Below, one piece after another: positions 1-7,567 of a stretch of DNA of 15,769 nt. How positions within the stretch are numbered: the stretch's first letter is position 1; every line of letters starts with the position of its first letter. The stretch spans positions 1-15,769 of the forward strand of contig JANXSA010000071.1 of the NCBI GenBank assembly GCA_025352915.1, read 5' to 3'. A program made the translations under genes and the position numbers. The notes below the pieces were generated by a model that saw only the letters and a program-made list of their open reading frames with translations, was not told the DNA's origin and searched no databases. Origin of the DNA: Rhodospirillales bacterium (GTDB taxonomy: Bacteria; Pseudomonadota; Alphaproteobacteria; Acetobacterales; Acetobacteraceae).

Positions 1-2421
1 GCCGCCGCCGCCGCCGCCGCTGGTCGCCGTGCCGGCAGTGGCGACGGCCCCGTTGCCGCCCGCCCCGCCGCCGCCCCAGACTTCAACTTCGACCTGGCCG
101 GCGCTGGGGTCCTTGGTCCAGGTGCCGCTGGCGGTGAACACGGTGACCTTCGGCGAAGACAATGCTCCGCCGTCACCGCCATGCACCGCCGACCAGTCGG
201 TGCCGGCCACGTGGAAGCTGCCGGTGGTCAACCGCACCCAGCCCAGCAGGGTCTGCCGGTTGCCGGTGCTGGGCGCCGACGCCGTTACGAAATGCCCGGC
301 GACATAGGTGCCGGTGGTGGGGATCGACGAAGCCGAAACCACCGGTGCCGTCTTGATCCGTCCGAACAGCACATCGCCGGGATCGCTCGTCTCGACCACA
401 TGCAGCCACCCGGCGCCGCCCGGTTCCACCGTGCCGACGCCGCGGTTGCTTGCGGAGAAGCCGACCGAAACGGGATCGCCATGCAGCGTGTTCCCGGTGA
501 TGACGTTCTTCACCGCCCCGACCTGGCGCACCGCGGTGGCGACATTGCGAAACGCGTTGTCCGAAACCACGAAACCCGAACAGCCCGACAGCAGCAGCCC
601 GACCAGCCCGGTGGCCGAGTTCCAGGTGCCGCCGGCGCCGCGCGTGGCGGCACGGAACTGCGGGTCGCCGTCGATCTCGTTGTGACGCACCAGCACGCGA
701 TGCGCGCCGTTTGGCGGCCCCTGGATCGCCGCCGCCGAGAAATCAACGAAGCGGTTGCCCTCGATTGTCAGCCCGTCATAGTCCATGTCATCCGTGGTCG
801 TGGCGACATAGGTGTTGCTGTTGAACAGGATGGCGTGCGGGCCCGAGGTCTGGATGGTGTTGCCGGAAATGCGGCAATTGCGAAAGGCCGGGCTGAGCAG
901 GATGCCCATGGTGTTCAGCCGCGCCTCGCTGACCGCACCGTTGTAGAATCCGCTGCCGTCGCCGTTGTCGCCGACCCACAGCCCCTCGGCGGCATAGCCC
1001 CAGTCCGATACGGCGGACACCGCCGGCAGGGTGCGCACCAGGTGGTTGCCGGAAATCTCGTTCCAGAAGCCCGCCGGGGCGGCAACCGCCGGATTGGTGC
1101 TGTCACTGACATAGAAGGTGCCGGTGGTGGCGCCGTACAGCGAGGTCACCGCGCCACTGCCGACCGCCGGCTCGCCAGGTGCTGCAGCACCGGCGCCCGG
1201 GTTGCGCCCGCCGCCCTCGACCCAGATGTAAAACTGCACCGCGGTGCGCGAGTTCGGCTCCGGCCGCTGGAACACATCGGCGATGATGTTGTTGGTGATG
1301 CGCAGGGCGAATTGCGCCGTTTGCCCCTGCGGATCGACATTGGCCGGCGACAGCACGCGAATGCCGGTGCCCATGATCCGGCGCAGGATGTTGCCGGTGA
1401 TCAGCACGGATTTGCTGCCGAGTGCCGCGATGCCCTGGCTTTCGGTGATGGTGTTGTTGGCAATCACCAGGCCGGAGCGCAGCGGCGCGGTGCCGGCGGA
1501 ATTCGCATGGGCGGAGATCGCGTCGTCATTGGCGCCGATCACCTCGTTGTCGGCGATCACCACATTGCCGCTGTCCCATACCGCGATGCCGTCGGCCACG
1601 GTGCGATAGACCCGGCAGCCGCGCACGCTGACCTGGTCGCTGTTCTGGATCACCATCCCCATGCCGCGCGAATAGATGAACTCGCAGTCATGCACGGAAA
1701 GATTGGTGCCGGACATGCGCAGCATCTGCGCGCCCGCACTGCGCGCCACATCGGCCCGGCCGCGCACCGTGAGGTCGCGCATGTGGAAGTCGTTCAGCGG
1801 CAGCCAGCCTGACGTGCCGGTCACCGAATTGGTGATGCCGTCGCCGCCGATCGCGTTGATCGCATCATCGATCAACAGCACCGTGCGCCCGCGCCCGGCA
1901 CCGCGCAGCACCACATTGGAGCGCGGCCGCAACAGCGCCACGGAGACATCCAGGCGATACGTGCCGGCGGGCAAAAACACCTCCGCCCCGCGCGGCTTGG
2001 CCGCCGCCGCGTCGATCGCGTTCTGCAGGGTGATGACGTCATTGGTCACGCCATCAGCGCGCACGCCGAAATCCAGCGCATTCACCCGGTCCGCCGCCCG
2101 CAACGCCAGCGACCGGCTGCGGGTGCTGCCAGTGGCGATGACGTTGAGGTTCGAAGCGTTGGTGGACGGCAAGGTGGTCTGGTCCACCTGGAGGATGCCG
2201 TCCTGGATCTTAAGCCCGGTGCCGACCGAAACCGGCTCCGGCCCGCCCGGAAAAACCCCGACGCGGCCGAGCAACTTGCCGGATGCCAGGGTCAAGCGCG
2301 GCTGCATCGGCTCGCGCAGCGCCGCCACCGTGGTGGCATAGGAATCACCCGCGCGCTCGATCAGCGCCAGGTCGGTGTCGATGGTGGTCAACGTCTGCGG
2401 AAGCTCACTCAACGTGGGCAT
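1..2421 (-). CDS. Right-handed beta-helix tail fibre/tailspike, 3' end missing (partial)
   Basis: An open frame runs without a stop from an ATG at 2421 to the left edge, 807 codons, so the 3' end lies outside. A GAGGA ribosome site precedes the ATG. The N-terminus (MPTLSELPQTL, then LLGRVG...PVSVGTGL) matches the pattern at the start of the neighbouring 808-aa fibre, suggesting a shared particle-attachment domain. Around residues 110-130 is LDFGVRADGVTND, the entry motif of pectate-lyase-like beta-helix tailspikes. Residues about 140-690 hold repeated short NxI/V...GN turns typical of a right-handed parallel beta-helix (for example ITGNILRRI, VIADNEVIG, ISGNTIQTSG). The C-terminal part (FTASGTWTKDPSAG, then VEVWGGGGAGG) is a glycine-rich module that also ends the 419-aa tail protein. 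The likely role is host-receptor binding or surface-glycan processing at the tail tip. No catalytic residues can be assigned by eye. Confidence 0.88.
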   Translation of the reverse strand, partial: MPTLSELPQTLTTIDTDLALIERAGDSYATTVAALREPMQPRLTLASGKLLGRVGVFPGGPEPVSVGTGLKIQDGILQVDQTTLPSTNASNLNVIATGSTRSRSLALRAADRVNALDFGVRADGVTNDVITLQNAIDAAAAKPRGAEVFLPAGTYRLDVSVALLRPRSNVVLRGAGRGRTVLLIDDAINAIGGDGITNSVTGTSGWLPLNDFHMRDLTVRGRADVARSAGAQMLRMSGTNLSVHDCEFIYSRGMGMVIQNSDQVSVRGCRVYRTVADGIAVWDSGNVVIADNEVIGANDDAISAHANSAGTAPLRSGLVIANNTITESQGIAALGSKSVLITGNILRRIMGTGIRVLSPANVDPQGQTAQFALRITNNIIADVFQRPEPNSRTAVQFYIWVEGGGRNPGAGAAAPGEPAVGSGAVTSLYGATTGTFYVSDSTNPAVAAPAGFWNEISGNHLVRTLPAVSAVSDWGYAAEGLWVGDNGDGSGFYNGAVSEARLNTMGILLSPAFRNCRISGNTIQTSGPHAILFNSNTYVATTTDDMDYDGLTIEGNRFVDFSAAAIQGPPNGAHRVLVRHNEIDGDPQFRAATRGAGGTWNSATGLVGLLLSGCSGFVVSDNAFRNVATAVRQVGAVKNVITGNTLHGDPVSVGFSASNRGVGTVEPGGAGWLHVVETSDPGDVLFGRIKTAPVVSASSIPTTGTYVAGHFVTASAPSTGNRQTLLGWVRLTTGSFHVAGTDWSAVHGGDGGALSSPKVTVFTASGTWTKDPSAGQVEVEVWGGGGAGGNGAVATAGTATSGGGGGG

Positions 2422-2447
2422 GCTGTGTCCTCGCGTACGTGTTGGGG

Positions 2448-2633
2448 GACAAGGAAGGCGAGGGCTCTGCCCTCGACCCGTTGGGGCCTGAGGCCCCAGA
2501 CCCCCATCCGCTAAGCGCCTTCGGCAAGGGGGGGCGTCGAGGCCCCCCTTTGCCGAAGGCGCTTAAAGGTTGAGGGTGCAGGGGTCTCGGACCCCTGCTG
2601 GGGTCCAGGGGCAAAGCCCCTGGCCTTGGCTTA
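2448..2633. repeat. Multi-hairpin palindromic intergenic repeat, copy 1
   Basis: This element fills the gap between the two beta-helix fibre genes and is a diverged copy of the one at 9586-9789. It contains five hairpins in a row: GAGGGC/GCCCTC (2460-2474), TGGGGCC-tga-GGCCCCA (2482-2498), a long central stem whose arms are 2512-2534 and 2541-2565 (TAAGCGCCTTCGGCAA plus a G run), CAGGGGTC-tcg-GACCCCTG (2579-2597) and CCAGGGGC-aaa-GCCCCTGG (2605-2623). Several loop sequences are shared with copy 2. On the coding strand the element begins exactly at the TAA stop of the 808-aa fibre (TAAGCCAAGGC). The other end is an imperfect inverted copy. Short reading frames across it (LDPLGPEAPDPHP) are artefacts. 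No U-tract follows any stem, so it is not a typical intrinsic terminator. Confidence 0.9.
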
Positions 2634-5057
2634 GGCGACCGCCACCCAGCCCGTAGGCCCGGTGCCGGTCTGCTTGATCCAGAACGTGGCCCCGGCGCCG
2701 CCGTCCAGGTTCCGGTAATCCGAACCCGGCGGCGCGCTGACCACGCTCTGCGGCGAGCCGCGTCCGATTGACGACGTGGCGCCGGTGGCTTCGCTGGCGT
2801 TGGCCAGGCGGAGCTTGCCGGTGCCGCGCGGGCGCAGCGTCAGGTCGCCGTTGCCGGCGCTGCGCAGCGTGGTGGTGCCGCTGGCGTCGGGGGAGAGGTA
2901 GTCCGGCAAAGCGAAGCGCCCCGCCCGCCACATGCCCCAGGTGGCGATCCACTCGACATCGCCGTCCGCCGCCACGCCGAGATCGCCGCGCGTCCAGTTC
3001 TCCAGCAACGGGTTGCTGCCGGAGCGGGCGAAGCTGACCGGAACGTTGCAACGCACCAGCAGGGTGCGTTCCTCCGGCAGCGGCGGTGCGGCATAGCCGA
3101 TGGCGGTGGCACCACTACCGTTGCCGGTGATGGTGATAGGCACGGTGGTGCCGACCGGGCCATAGCCGGTGCCATGACCGGTGACGACGACGCCGATTAC
3201 CTGGCCACCGGCGATCACCGCCTGGGCTGACGCACCGCTCCCGCTGCCGCCAATGGCGACTGACGCCGCAGTGTAGCCGCTGCCACCGTTGGTGACACGG
3301 ACAAAACTGATGCGCCCGGCCCAGGCGGCCTGGATGGCACTCATGATCGACTGCACGCCGGTGGGTGCGTCGGTGACCATGATGCTGTCCGCGATGTCGG
3401 GGAACACCAGCGTTTGGCGCCCGTCGATCACCACGGGATTGACGATGAAGCGCGCGGTGAAGTCGTGGCGGTTGCCGCGCACCAGCACGCTGTCGGTCTC
3501 CGCCCGCAGGCAGAGCGAAGCGGTGCGGCCGGTGAAGTCATTGTCGGCGACAACAACATTCCGCGGCCCGTCGCGCAGCCAGACGCCCTCGCCAGTGCCG
3601 GACATGGCGATCCGGTTACCGGTGATCGCCAGGTTGGAACAGGCAATGCCGAAATTCTGGCCCAGCCCGTCGGTCTCCACGTTGGTGGCGCAGATGCCAA
3701 ATATGGAAAACTCGCCGAGCTGGTTGCCGGCGATGCGCAGGTTGGTGCTACCGCCGCTATTGATCCCGTAGCCGTGGCCGAGGATGGCATTCTGACTGAT
3801 GTCGCTGTCGATGGCGCCGCCGCAATCGATGCCGTACAGCGCCGTGCCGGTGACGGTGTTCGCGGCAATCCGGCTGGCCACAACATTGGCCAGGATGCCG
3901 GCACCGCTATTGCCCATGCTGCCGTTATCGGCCAGCAGGTTGCCCTGCACCAGCAGCGACCGCCCGGCGGCGGTGATGCCATAGATCGTGTTGTCGTGGC
4001 AGATATTGCCCGACACCACGATGCCGGCGGCATCCGGCAGCGCATTGCCCCAAACCGGCGGATCGGTGTTCGGCACGTTGAAGTTGCCGACCGCGATGCC
4101 GCGCTGGTTCGCCCAGGCGCGGTTGCCGGTGATCTGCGCCAGGCGCACGCGCTGGACATGAGTGGCGTCGTTGAAATCGATGTTGAAGCCGTACTGGGCG
4201 TTGTCGTGCGCGCGGCAATCGCTGACCAGCACGCCCGCGCACGCCTGGACCCACAGCCCATGCGCCGCGTTGCCGGCAAAGCGGCAGTCGCGGATGACAT
4301 GGCGCGCGGCGGCGGGATCGGAGGCGAGCAGCACCAGGCCGCTGCCCAACACCGCCCCCTGGGCGTTGAGAAAATCGCAACGATGCAGGTCAGCACTGGT
4401 GCACGCCGCCGTCAGCAGCACGCCCCAGCTCTGCACCGGCACTCCGGCCCGGTTGGCATCGAAGGTGACGCCATCGGCGCGAAAGCCCGGCGCCTGCACC
4501 GAGATCCAGGCGCCGTTACCGGCCTGCGCGCCGCGCTTGAGCACCGACAGGCCGGGCGTGCCGAGCAGCACGGTATTCGGCTGGGCGATCGTCCATTGCC
4601 CGTCGATGCGATAGGTCCGCGGCCCCAGCCGCACCGGCCGGCCCGAGCCGATGGCTGCGGCAAACGCGGCAGTGTCGTCGGTGACACCATCGCCGACGGC
4701 GCCGAAACTCTCCGGCCCCACGGCATCGGCAAGCAGGGCGGCCAGGCTGCGCGCCACGGTGGTGCCGGCGGCGGTGGCGGTGGCGGCCGAGAGATTGGCC
4801 GCCCCTGTCAGCACACCGACCGGTTGTGCCGACAACACACTGCCGGACAGGAAAAGCCCAGCGCCCACCGCAATCGGTTGCGGCGCGCCCAGGCCATCGC
4901 TGCGGCCCAGCAGGCCGGCCGGCAGGGTAATTTCTTGCTGCATGCCGGCCAGCAACTGCGCCCGGCTGATGCGGCGCAGCACGCCGCCTTGGCTGGCCGG
5001 CAAGGCGTCGGTATCCGCCGCCGCCAGGGCGGGCACGAGTTCGTCGATCGTCGGCAT
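2631..5057 (-). CDS. Right-handed beta-helix tail fibre/tailspike (808 aa)
   Basis: A large receptor-binding protein of the tail tip. Residues 1-75 (MPTIDELVPAL...LLGRSDGLGAP...) resemble the start of the next fibre downstream and probably attach it to the particle. Residues 113-135 contain ESFGAVGDGVTDDTAAF, the hallmark entry of pectate-lyase-3-like tailspikes. About 180-540 is a run of beta-helix coils with repeated I/V-x-G-N turns. About 587-640 holds two copies of a GGSGY/GHGTGY motif with GSGSGA spacers, probably a small beta-sandwich. About 725-755 (AGNGDLTLRPRGTGKLRL) is a motif often seen near fibre C-termini. The ATG at 5057 has GGAGGC upstream, overlapping the end of the 161-aa adaptor; the gap is 3 bp, so translation is probably coupled. 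The stop codon is also the first base of a hairpin repeat. Whether it is an enzyme (depolymerase) or a passive adhesin cannot be read from the sequence. Confidence 0.9.
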   Translation of the reverse strand: MPTIDELVPALAAADTDALPASQGGVLRRISRAQLLAGMQQEITLPAGLLGRSDGLGAPQPIAVGAGLFLSGSVLSAQPVGVLTGAANLSAATATAAGTTVARSLAALLADAVGPESFGAVGDGVTDDTAAFAAAIGSGRPVRLGPRTYRIDGQWTIAQPNTVLLGTPGLSVLKRGAQAGNGAWISVQAPGFRADGVTFDANRAGVPVQSWGVLLTAACTSADLHRCDFLNAQGAVLGSGLVLLASDPAAARHVIRDCRFAGNAAHGLWVQACAGVLVSDCRAHDNAQYGFNIDFNDATHVQRVRLAQITGNRAWANQRGIAVGNFNVPNTDPPVWGNALPDAAGIVVSGNICHDNTIYGITAAGRSLLVQGNLLADNGSMGNSGAGILANVVASRIAANTVTGTALYGIDCGGAIDSDISQNAILGHGYGINSGGSTNLRIAGNQLGEFSIFGICATNVETDGLGQNFGIACSNLAITGNRIAMSGTGEGVWLRDGPRNVVVADNDFTGRTASLCLRAETDSVLVRGNRHDFTARFIVNPVVIDGRQTLVFPDIADSIMVTDAPTGVQSIMSAIQAAWAGRISFVRVTNGGSGYTAASVAIGGSGSGASAQAVIAGGQVIGVVVTGHGTGYGPVGTTVPITITGNGSGATAIGYAAPPLPEERTLLVRCNVPVSFARSGSNPLLENWTRGDLGVAADGDVEWIATWGMWRAGRFALPDYLSPDASGTTTLRSAGNGDLTLRPRGTGKLRLANASEATGATSSIGRGSPQSVVSAPPGSDYRNLDGGAGATFWIKQTGTGPTGWVAVA

Positions 5058-5060
5058 CGT

Positions 5061-5546
5061 TCAGCCTCCAATCAGGATGGGGTTGCCGTTCTGGTCGGTG
5101 ATCACCGCACCGCCGGCGGCCTGCAACGCGCCCGAGGGCGTTTGCTGGGCCGCCAGCGCCAGCACCGGCAGCGCCACCGCCCGGCCGAGCACGCGCCCGC
5201 TGGTGGTCGTCACCGTCAGTTGCAGCCGATAGGTGGTGCCCGCCTGACCGCCCGACAGCCACACGACGGCAATGCGCCCGTCGGCGGCGATGTCACCAAC
5301 CGTCAGGTGACCGCTGCCGGCCGGGCTGGGGACCACACTGATCGCCGCGACCGCGTCGCTCTCATGCCCCGCCACGGCGGCGGAGATATCGAACTCGTAG
5401 TCCAGCACGTCGGCCGGGTCCTTGGCCGGCCAGGACAGCAGCGGCGGGTTCGATTGGCTGGTGCCGCGCGGGACCGGCGCGAAGCCGTCCAGCACGACAC
5501 GGCGCGCGGTGCTGGGGCGCCAGACCCGGGTGATGCTTACGGACAT
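5061..5546 (-). CDS. Small fibre-tail adaptor-like protein (161 aa)
   Basis: A compact beta-rich protein lying between the glycine-rich tail protein and the first beta-helix fibre. Residues about 40-60 (WPAKDPADVLDYEFDIS) and about 96-125 (VVWLSGGQAGTTYRLQLTV then TTSGRVLGRAVALPV) match the pattern I know from phage fibre-tail adaptor (Gp77-like) proteins: a KDP-DYxFD strand pair, a WLSGGxAGxxY hairpin and an xTTxGR hairpin. The last 20 residues (VITDQNGNPILIGG) resemble short tails on phage fibre connectors. The likely role is joining a fibre to the baseplate. A GAGG ribosome site precedes the ATG. Spacing is 13 bp to the gene upstream and 3 bp to the gene downstream. Family assignment is by remembered pattern, not by search. 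Confidence 0.72.
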   Translation of the reverse strand: MSVSITRVWRPSTARRVVLDGFAPVPRGTSQSNPPLLSWPAKDPADVLDYEFDISAAVAGHESDAVAAISVVPSPAGSGHLTVGDIAADGRIAVVWLSGGQAGTTYRLQLTVTTTSGRVLGRAVALPVLALAAQQTPSGALQAAGGAVITDQNGNPILIGG

Positions 5547-5559
5547 CGAAGCCCCTCCC

Positions 5560-6819
5560 TCAATATTCGACGATTACGAGGCCCGCCGCACCGGCAGCCC
5601 CGGCGAAATTTCCGCCGCCACCCGCGCCGCCGCCGCCGGCCGACGCTCCGGCACTCGGCAGCCCGGAGGAGGCACCGCCACCGCCGCCACCGGCCGCCGC
5701 CGCGCCGCCATGCCCGCCATAGCCGGAGGCCCCGGCATTGTGGCCGGCATTGCCCGCCGAGCCCGTCATGTTGACCGCCCCGCCGCTGCCGCCGCCGCCG
5801 GACCCGGAATTTCCCTGACCAGCCGACAGCGATCCCTGCCCGCCGGTGCCGCCCGCCGCCGACAGGAAGGCGCCAAAGCTGGTGGTCCCGCCATTGGCGC
5901 CGGAGTTGCCCGATGCGGAACCGGAATTGTTGACGCCGCCCGTGCCGGCAGCACCGACCGTCACCGTCAAGACCTGACCCGGCCCCACGGCGTAGACGCC
6001 CTCGGCATAGCCGCCGCCGCCGCCGCCGCCGCCACCACCCGAGGTGGTGTTGCCGCCGCCGCCGCCGCCGCCGCCGATCGTCCGCACCCGCAGCCGCGTC
6101 ACCCCTTGCGGCACCACGAAGCTGCCATTGGCGGTGAAGCTCTGCATGATGGAAAAGCCCGGCCGCAGCTCGGGCAATTTGTAGGACAGCGTGGGGGCCG
6201 TGATCAGTGCTGCAATGTTGCCCGCGGTGACGGTGGTTTGACCGTTCGCGATGGTGACGGTGGCCAGGCCGACCCAGCCGGCATCGACTGCCGGCGCCAC
6301 CTGGGTGCCGGTGGTGGCGGGCACGCCGGGCTTGAGCTGGAGCTGCACCCGCTGGACGCGCCGCGTATTCTGCGCCGTGCCGGTATTGCCCGGCCCGAGA
6401 TACGGCATCGCCGGATTGGCCGCGTTGTAATACGGCAGGATGACCGGATTGACATCCACCTCCTGGAACGCCGCCTCGACCAGATGCGTCACCGACTGGC
6501 CGCTGCTGCCCGGCGGCGTGACAACCAGCGTGCTGGGCTGCAGGTTGATGCCCATCTTGACCAGCGCCGATGCGGTGTCCGCCGCCAGCGAGCCATAGGC
6601 GGCGGCATCCAGCGTCGACGGATCGCTGATGCTGCCGGCGCCAACCAGGACCGCCATGCTGGCCGGCGCGGTCGGCGTCACGGCCAGCCCGTCCACCACG
6701 GTGGAACTGCCCAGCACCGCGCGCATCAGCGCGCCCAGCGCCACCATGGCATGGCGGTTGGTGGCCAGCAGGTCAGTGTCCAGCGGAATGCTGCCGGGAT
6801 AGACGATGTTGCGATCCAT
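5560..6819 (-). CDS. Glycine-rich tail protein (419 aa)
   Basis: The true start is the ATG at 6819 (MDRNIVYPGSIPLDTDLL), preceded by a GAGGT ribosome site. The longer open frame reaching 7140 overlaps the gpI-like gene and is not protein-like. Residues 1-240 form a Mu-gp49/structural-type tail domain (NRHAMVALGALMRAVLG, then VGAGSISDPSTLD). From about residue 245 (SFTANGSFVVPQGVTRLRV) a beta strand leads into a very glycine-rich region of about 150 residues, with poly-Gly runs coded by GCC repeats on the plus strand, ending LVIVEY. This resembles the polyglycine-sandwich adhesin tips of some phage fibres, and the same module starts at the end of the beta-helix fibre at 1-2421. The likely role is a receptor-contacting or fibre-base tail protein. 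The gene follows gpI by 50 bp. Confidence 0.82.
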   Translation of the reverse strand: MDRNIVYPGSIPLDTDLLATNRHAMVALGALMRAVLGSSTVVDGLAVTPTAPASMAVLVGAGSISDPSTLDAAAYGSLAADTASALVKMGINLQPSTLVVTPPGSSGQSVTHLVEAAFQEVDVNPVILPYYNAANPAMPYLGPGNTGTAQNTRRVQRVQLQLKPGVPATTGTQVAPAVDAGWVGLATVTIANGQTTVTAGNIAALITAPTLSYKLPELRPGFSIMQSFTANGSFVVPQGVTRLRVRTIGGGGGGGGNTTSGGGGGGGGGGYAEGVYAVGPGQVLTVTVGAAGTGGVNNSGSASGNSGANGGTTSFGAFLSAAGGTGGQGSLSAGQGNSGSGGGGSGGAVNMTGSAGNAGHNAGASGYGGHGGAAAAGGGGGGASSGLPSAGASAGGGGAGGGGNFAGAAGAAGLVIVEY

Positions 6820-6869
6820 TGAGACCTCGCCTGTGTGATTCAAAAAATGACGCCCGGCAGCCGGACGCC

Positions 6870-7526
6870 TCAGTCCTCGATCCGCACCCATGCCACCGCG
6901 GCCGCCGGCACCACGGCAGCCACCGCCGCATGGATGTCGGCATCGGTCACCTGGCCCTCGATCATCGCCAGGCTGGCCCAGGCCGCGGCACCCGCACCCC
7001 AGCCGCCGCTGCCGCCGCCCCAGCCGTTCAGCCGGGAAATGCCGCTGCCCAGGGGGCGCCGCACGGTGACGAAACATTGATACGGCAGCGCAAGACTCCC
7101 CCAGCCGCCCGCAGCGCCGTAGCCGCACGCAACACCCCAACCGCCGGTATCCGCCGGCCGCCGCGGCTCGAACACCGCGGCATCGCGCCCGGTCAGGTCG
7201 CGCAACACCGCCAGCACCGCCGGGCGCGTCGCCCGCTCGCGCAGTAACTCGCGCAGAATCGCCAGGCGAAACGCGGCATCGCCCTGGCCCCGCCGGCGGC
7301 GGATGCGCTGGCCGAAATAATCCGCCGCGATCAGGTCCAGCGTCGCTCCGCTGGCGGTCGCAATGCGCGCTTCCGCCCGCACCGCCGCCAGCAGCTCATG
7401 CAGCCAGGCCCAGCCATCGGCCAGCCCCGCCAGCACCGCATCCAGCGTTGCATTGGCCTCGCCATGCCACCTCGCCGGCAACACGGCTTTCAACCGCGCC
7501 AGCATGTCCCCAGCGTCGCCCTGCAT
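6870..7526 (-). CDS. Baseplate/tail protein, P2 gpI / Mu gp48-like (218 aa)
   Basis: The start is the ATG at 7526 (MQGDAGDMLARLKAVLP), with GAGGAA about 8 bases upstream. An open frame back to 7709 would overlap gpJ and is rejected. Its place directly after gpJ, and its architecture, fit the gpI/gp48 baseplate wedge family. There is a helical N-terminal half with LLAAVRAEARIATASGATLD (about 40-60) and DYFGQRIRRRRGQGDAAFR (about 65-85), then LRDLTGRDAAVFEPRRP. From about residue 125 to 185 is a Gly/Trp/Tyr-rich region (GGWGVACGYGAAGGWGSLALPYQ, shown in part; then NGWGGGSGGWGAG). The end (ITDADIHAAVAAVVPA-like) is again helical. The tail genes on both sides support the role. Confidence 0.78.
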   Translation of the reverse strand: MQGDAGDMLARLKAVLPARWHGEANATLDAVLAGLADGWAWLHELLAAVRAEARIATASGATLDLIAADYFGQRIRRRRGQGDAAFRLAILRELLRERATRPAVLAVLRDLTGRDAAVFEPRRPADTGGWGVACGYGAAGGWGSLALPYQCFVTVRRPLGSGISRLNGWGGGSGGWGAGAAAWASLAMIEGQVTDADIHAAVAAVVPAAAVAWVRIED

Positions 7527-7567
7527 ATTTGATGTTCCTCGTTGTCGGGAAGGAAAGGCCGGAGTCC

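Noticed and set aside
181..1812. Long plus-strand ORF (543 codons), and similar ones at 3414-5774, 5422-6822, 9393-11633, 10849-12564 and 11814-13304
   Set aside because: They lie opposite well-supported minus-strand tail and cargo genes, have Arg/Ala/His-rich compositions with no recognisable domains, and are expected shadows in GC-rich DNA.
2448..2633. Repeat hairpins as intrinsic transcription terminators
   Set aside because: None of the stems is followed by a T-rich run on either strand. Genes continue in the same direction with good ribosome sites. A weak attenuating effect is still possible.
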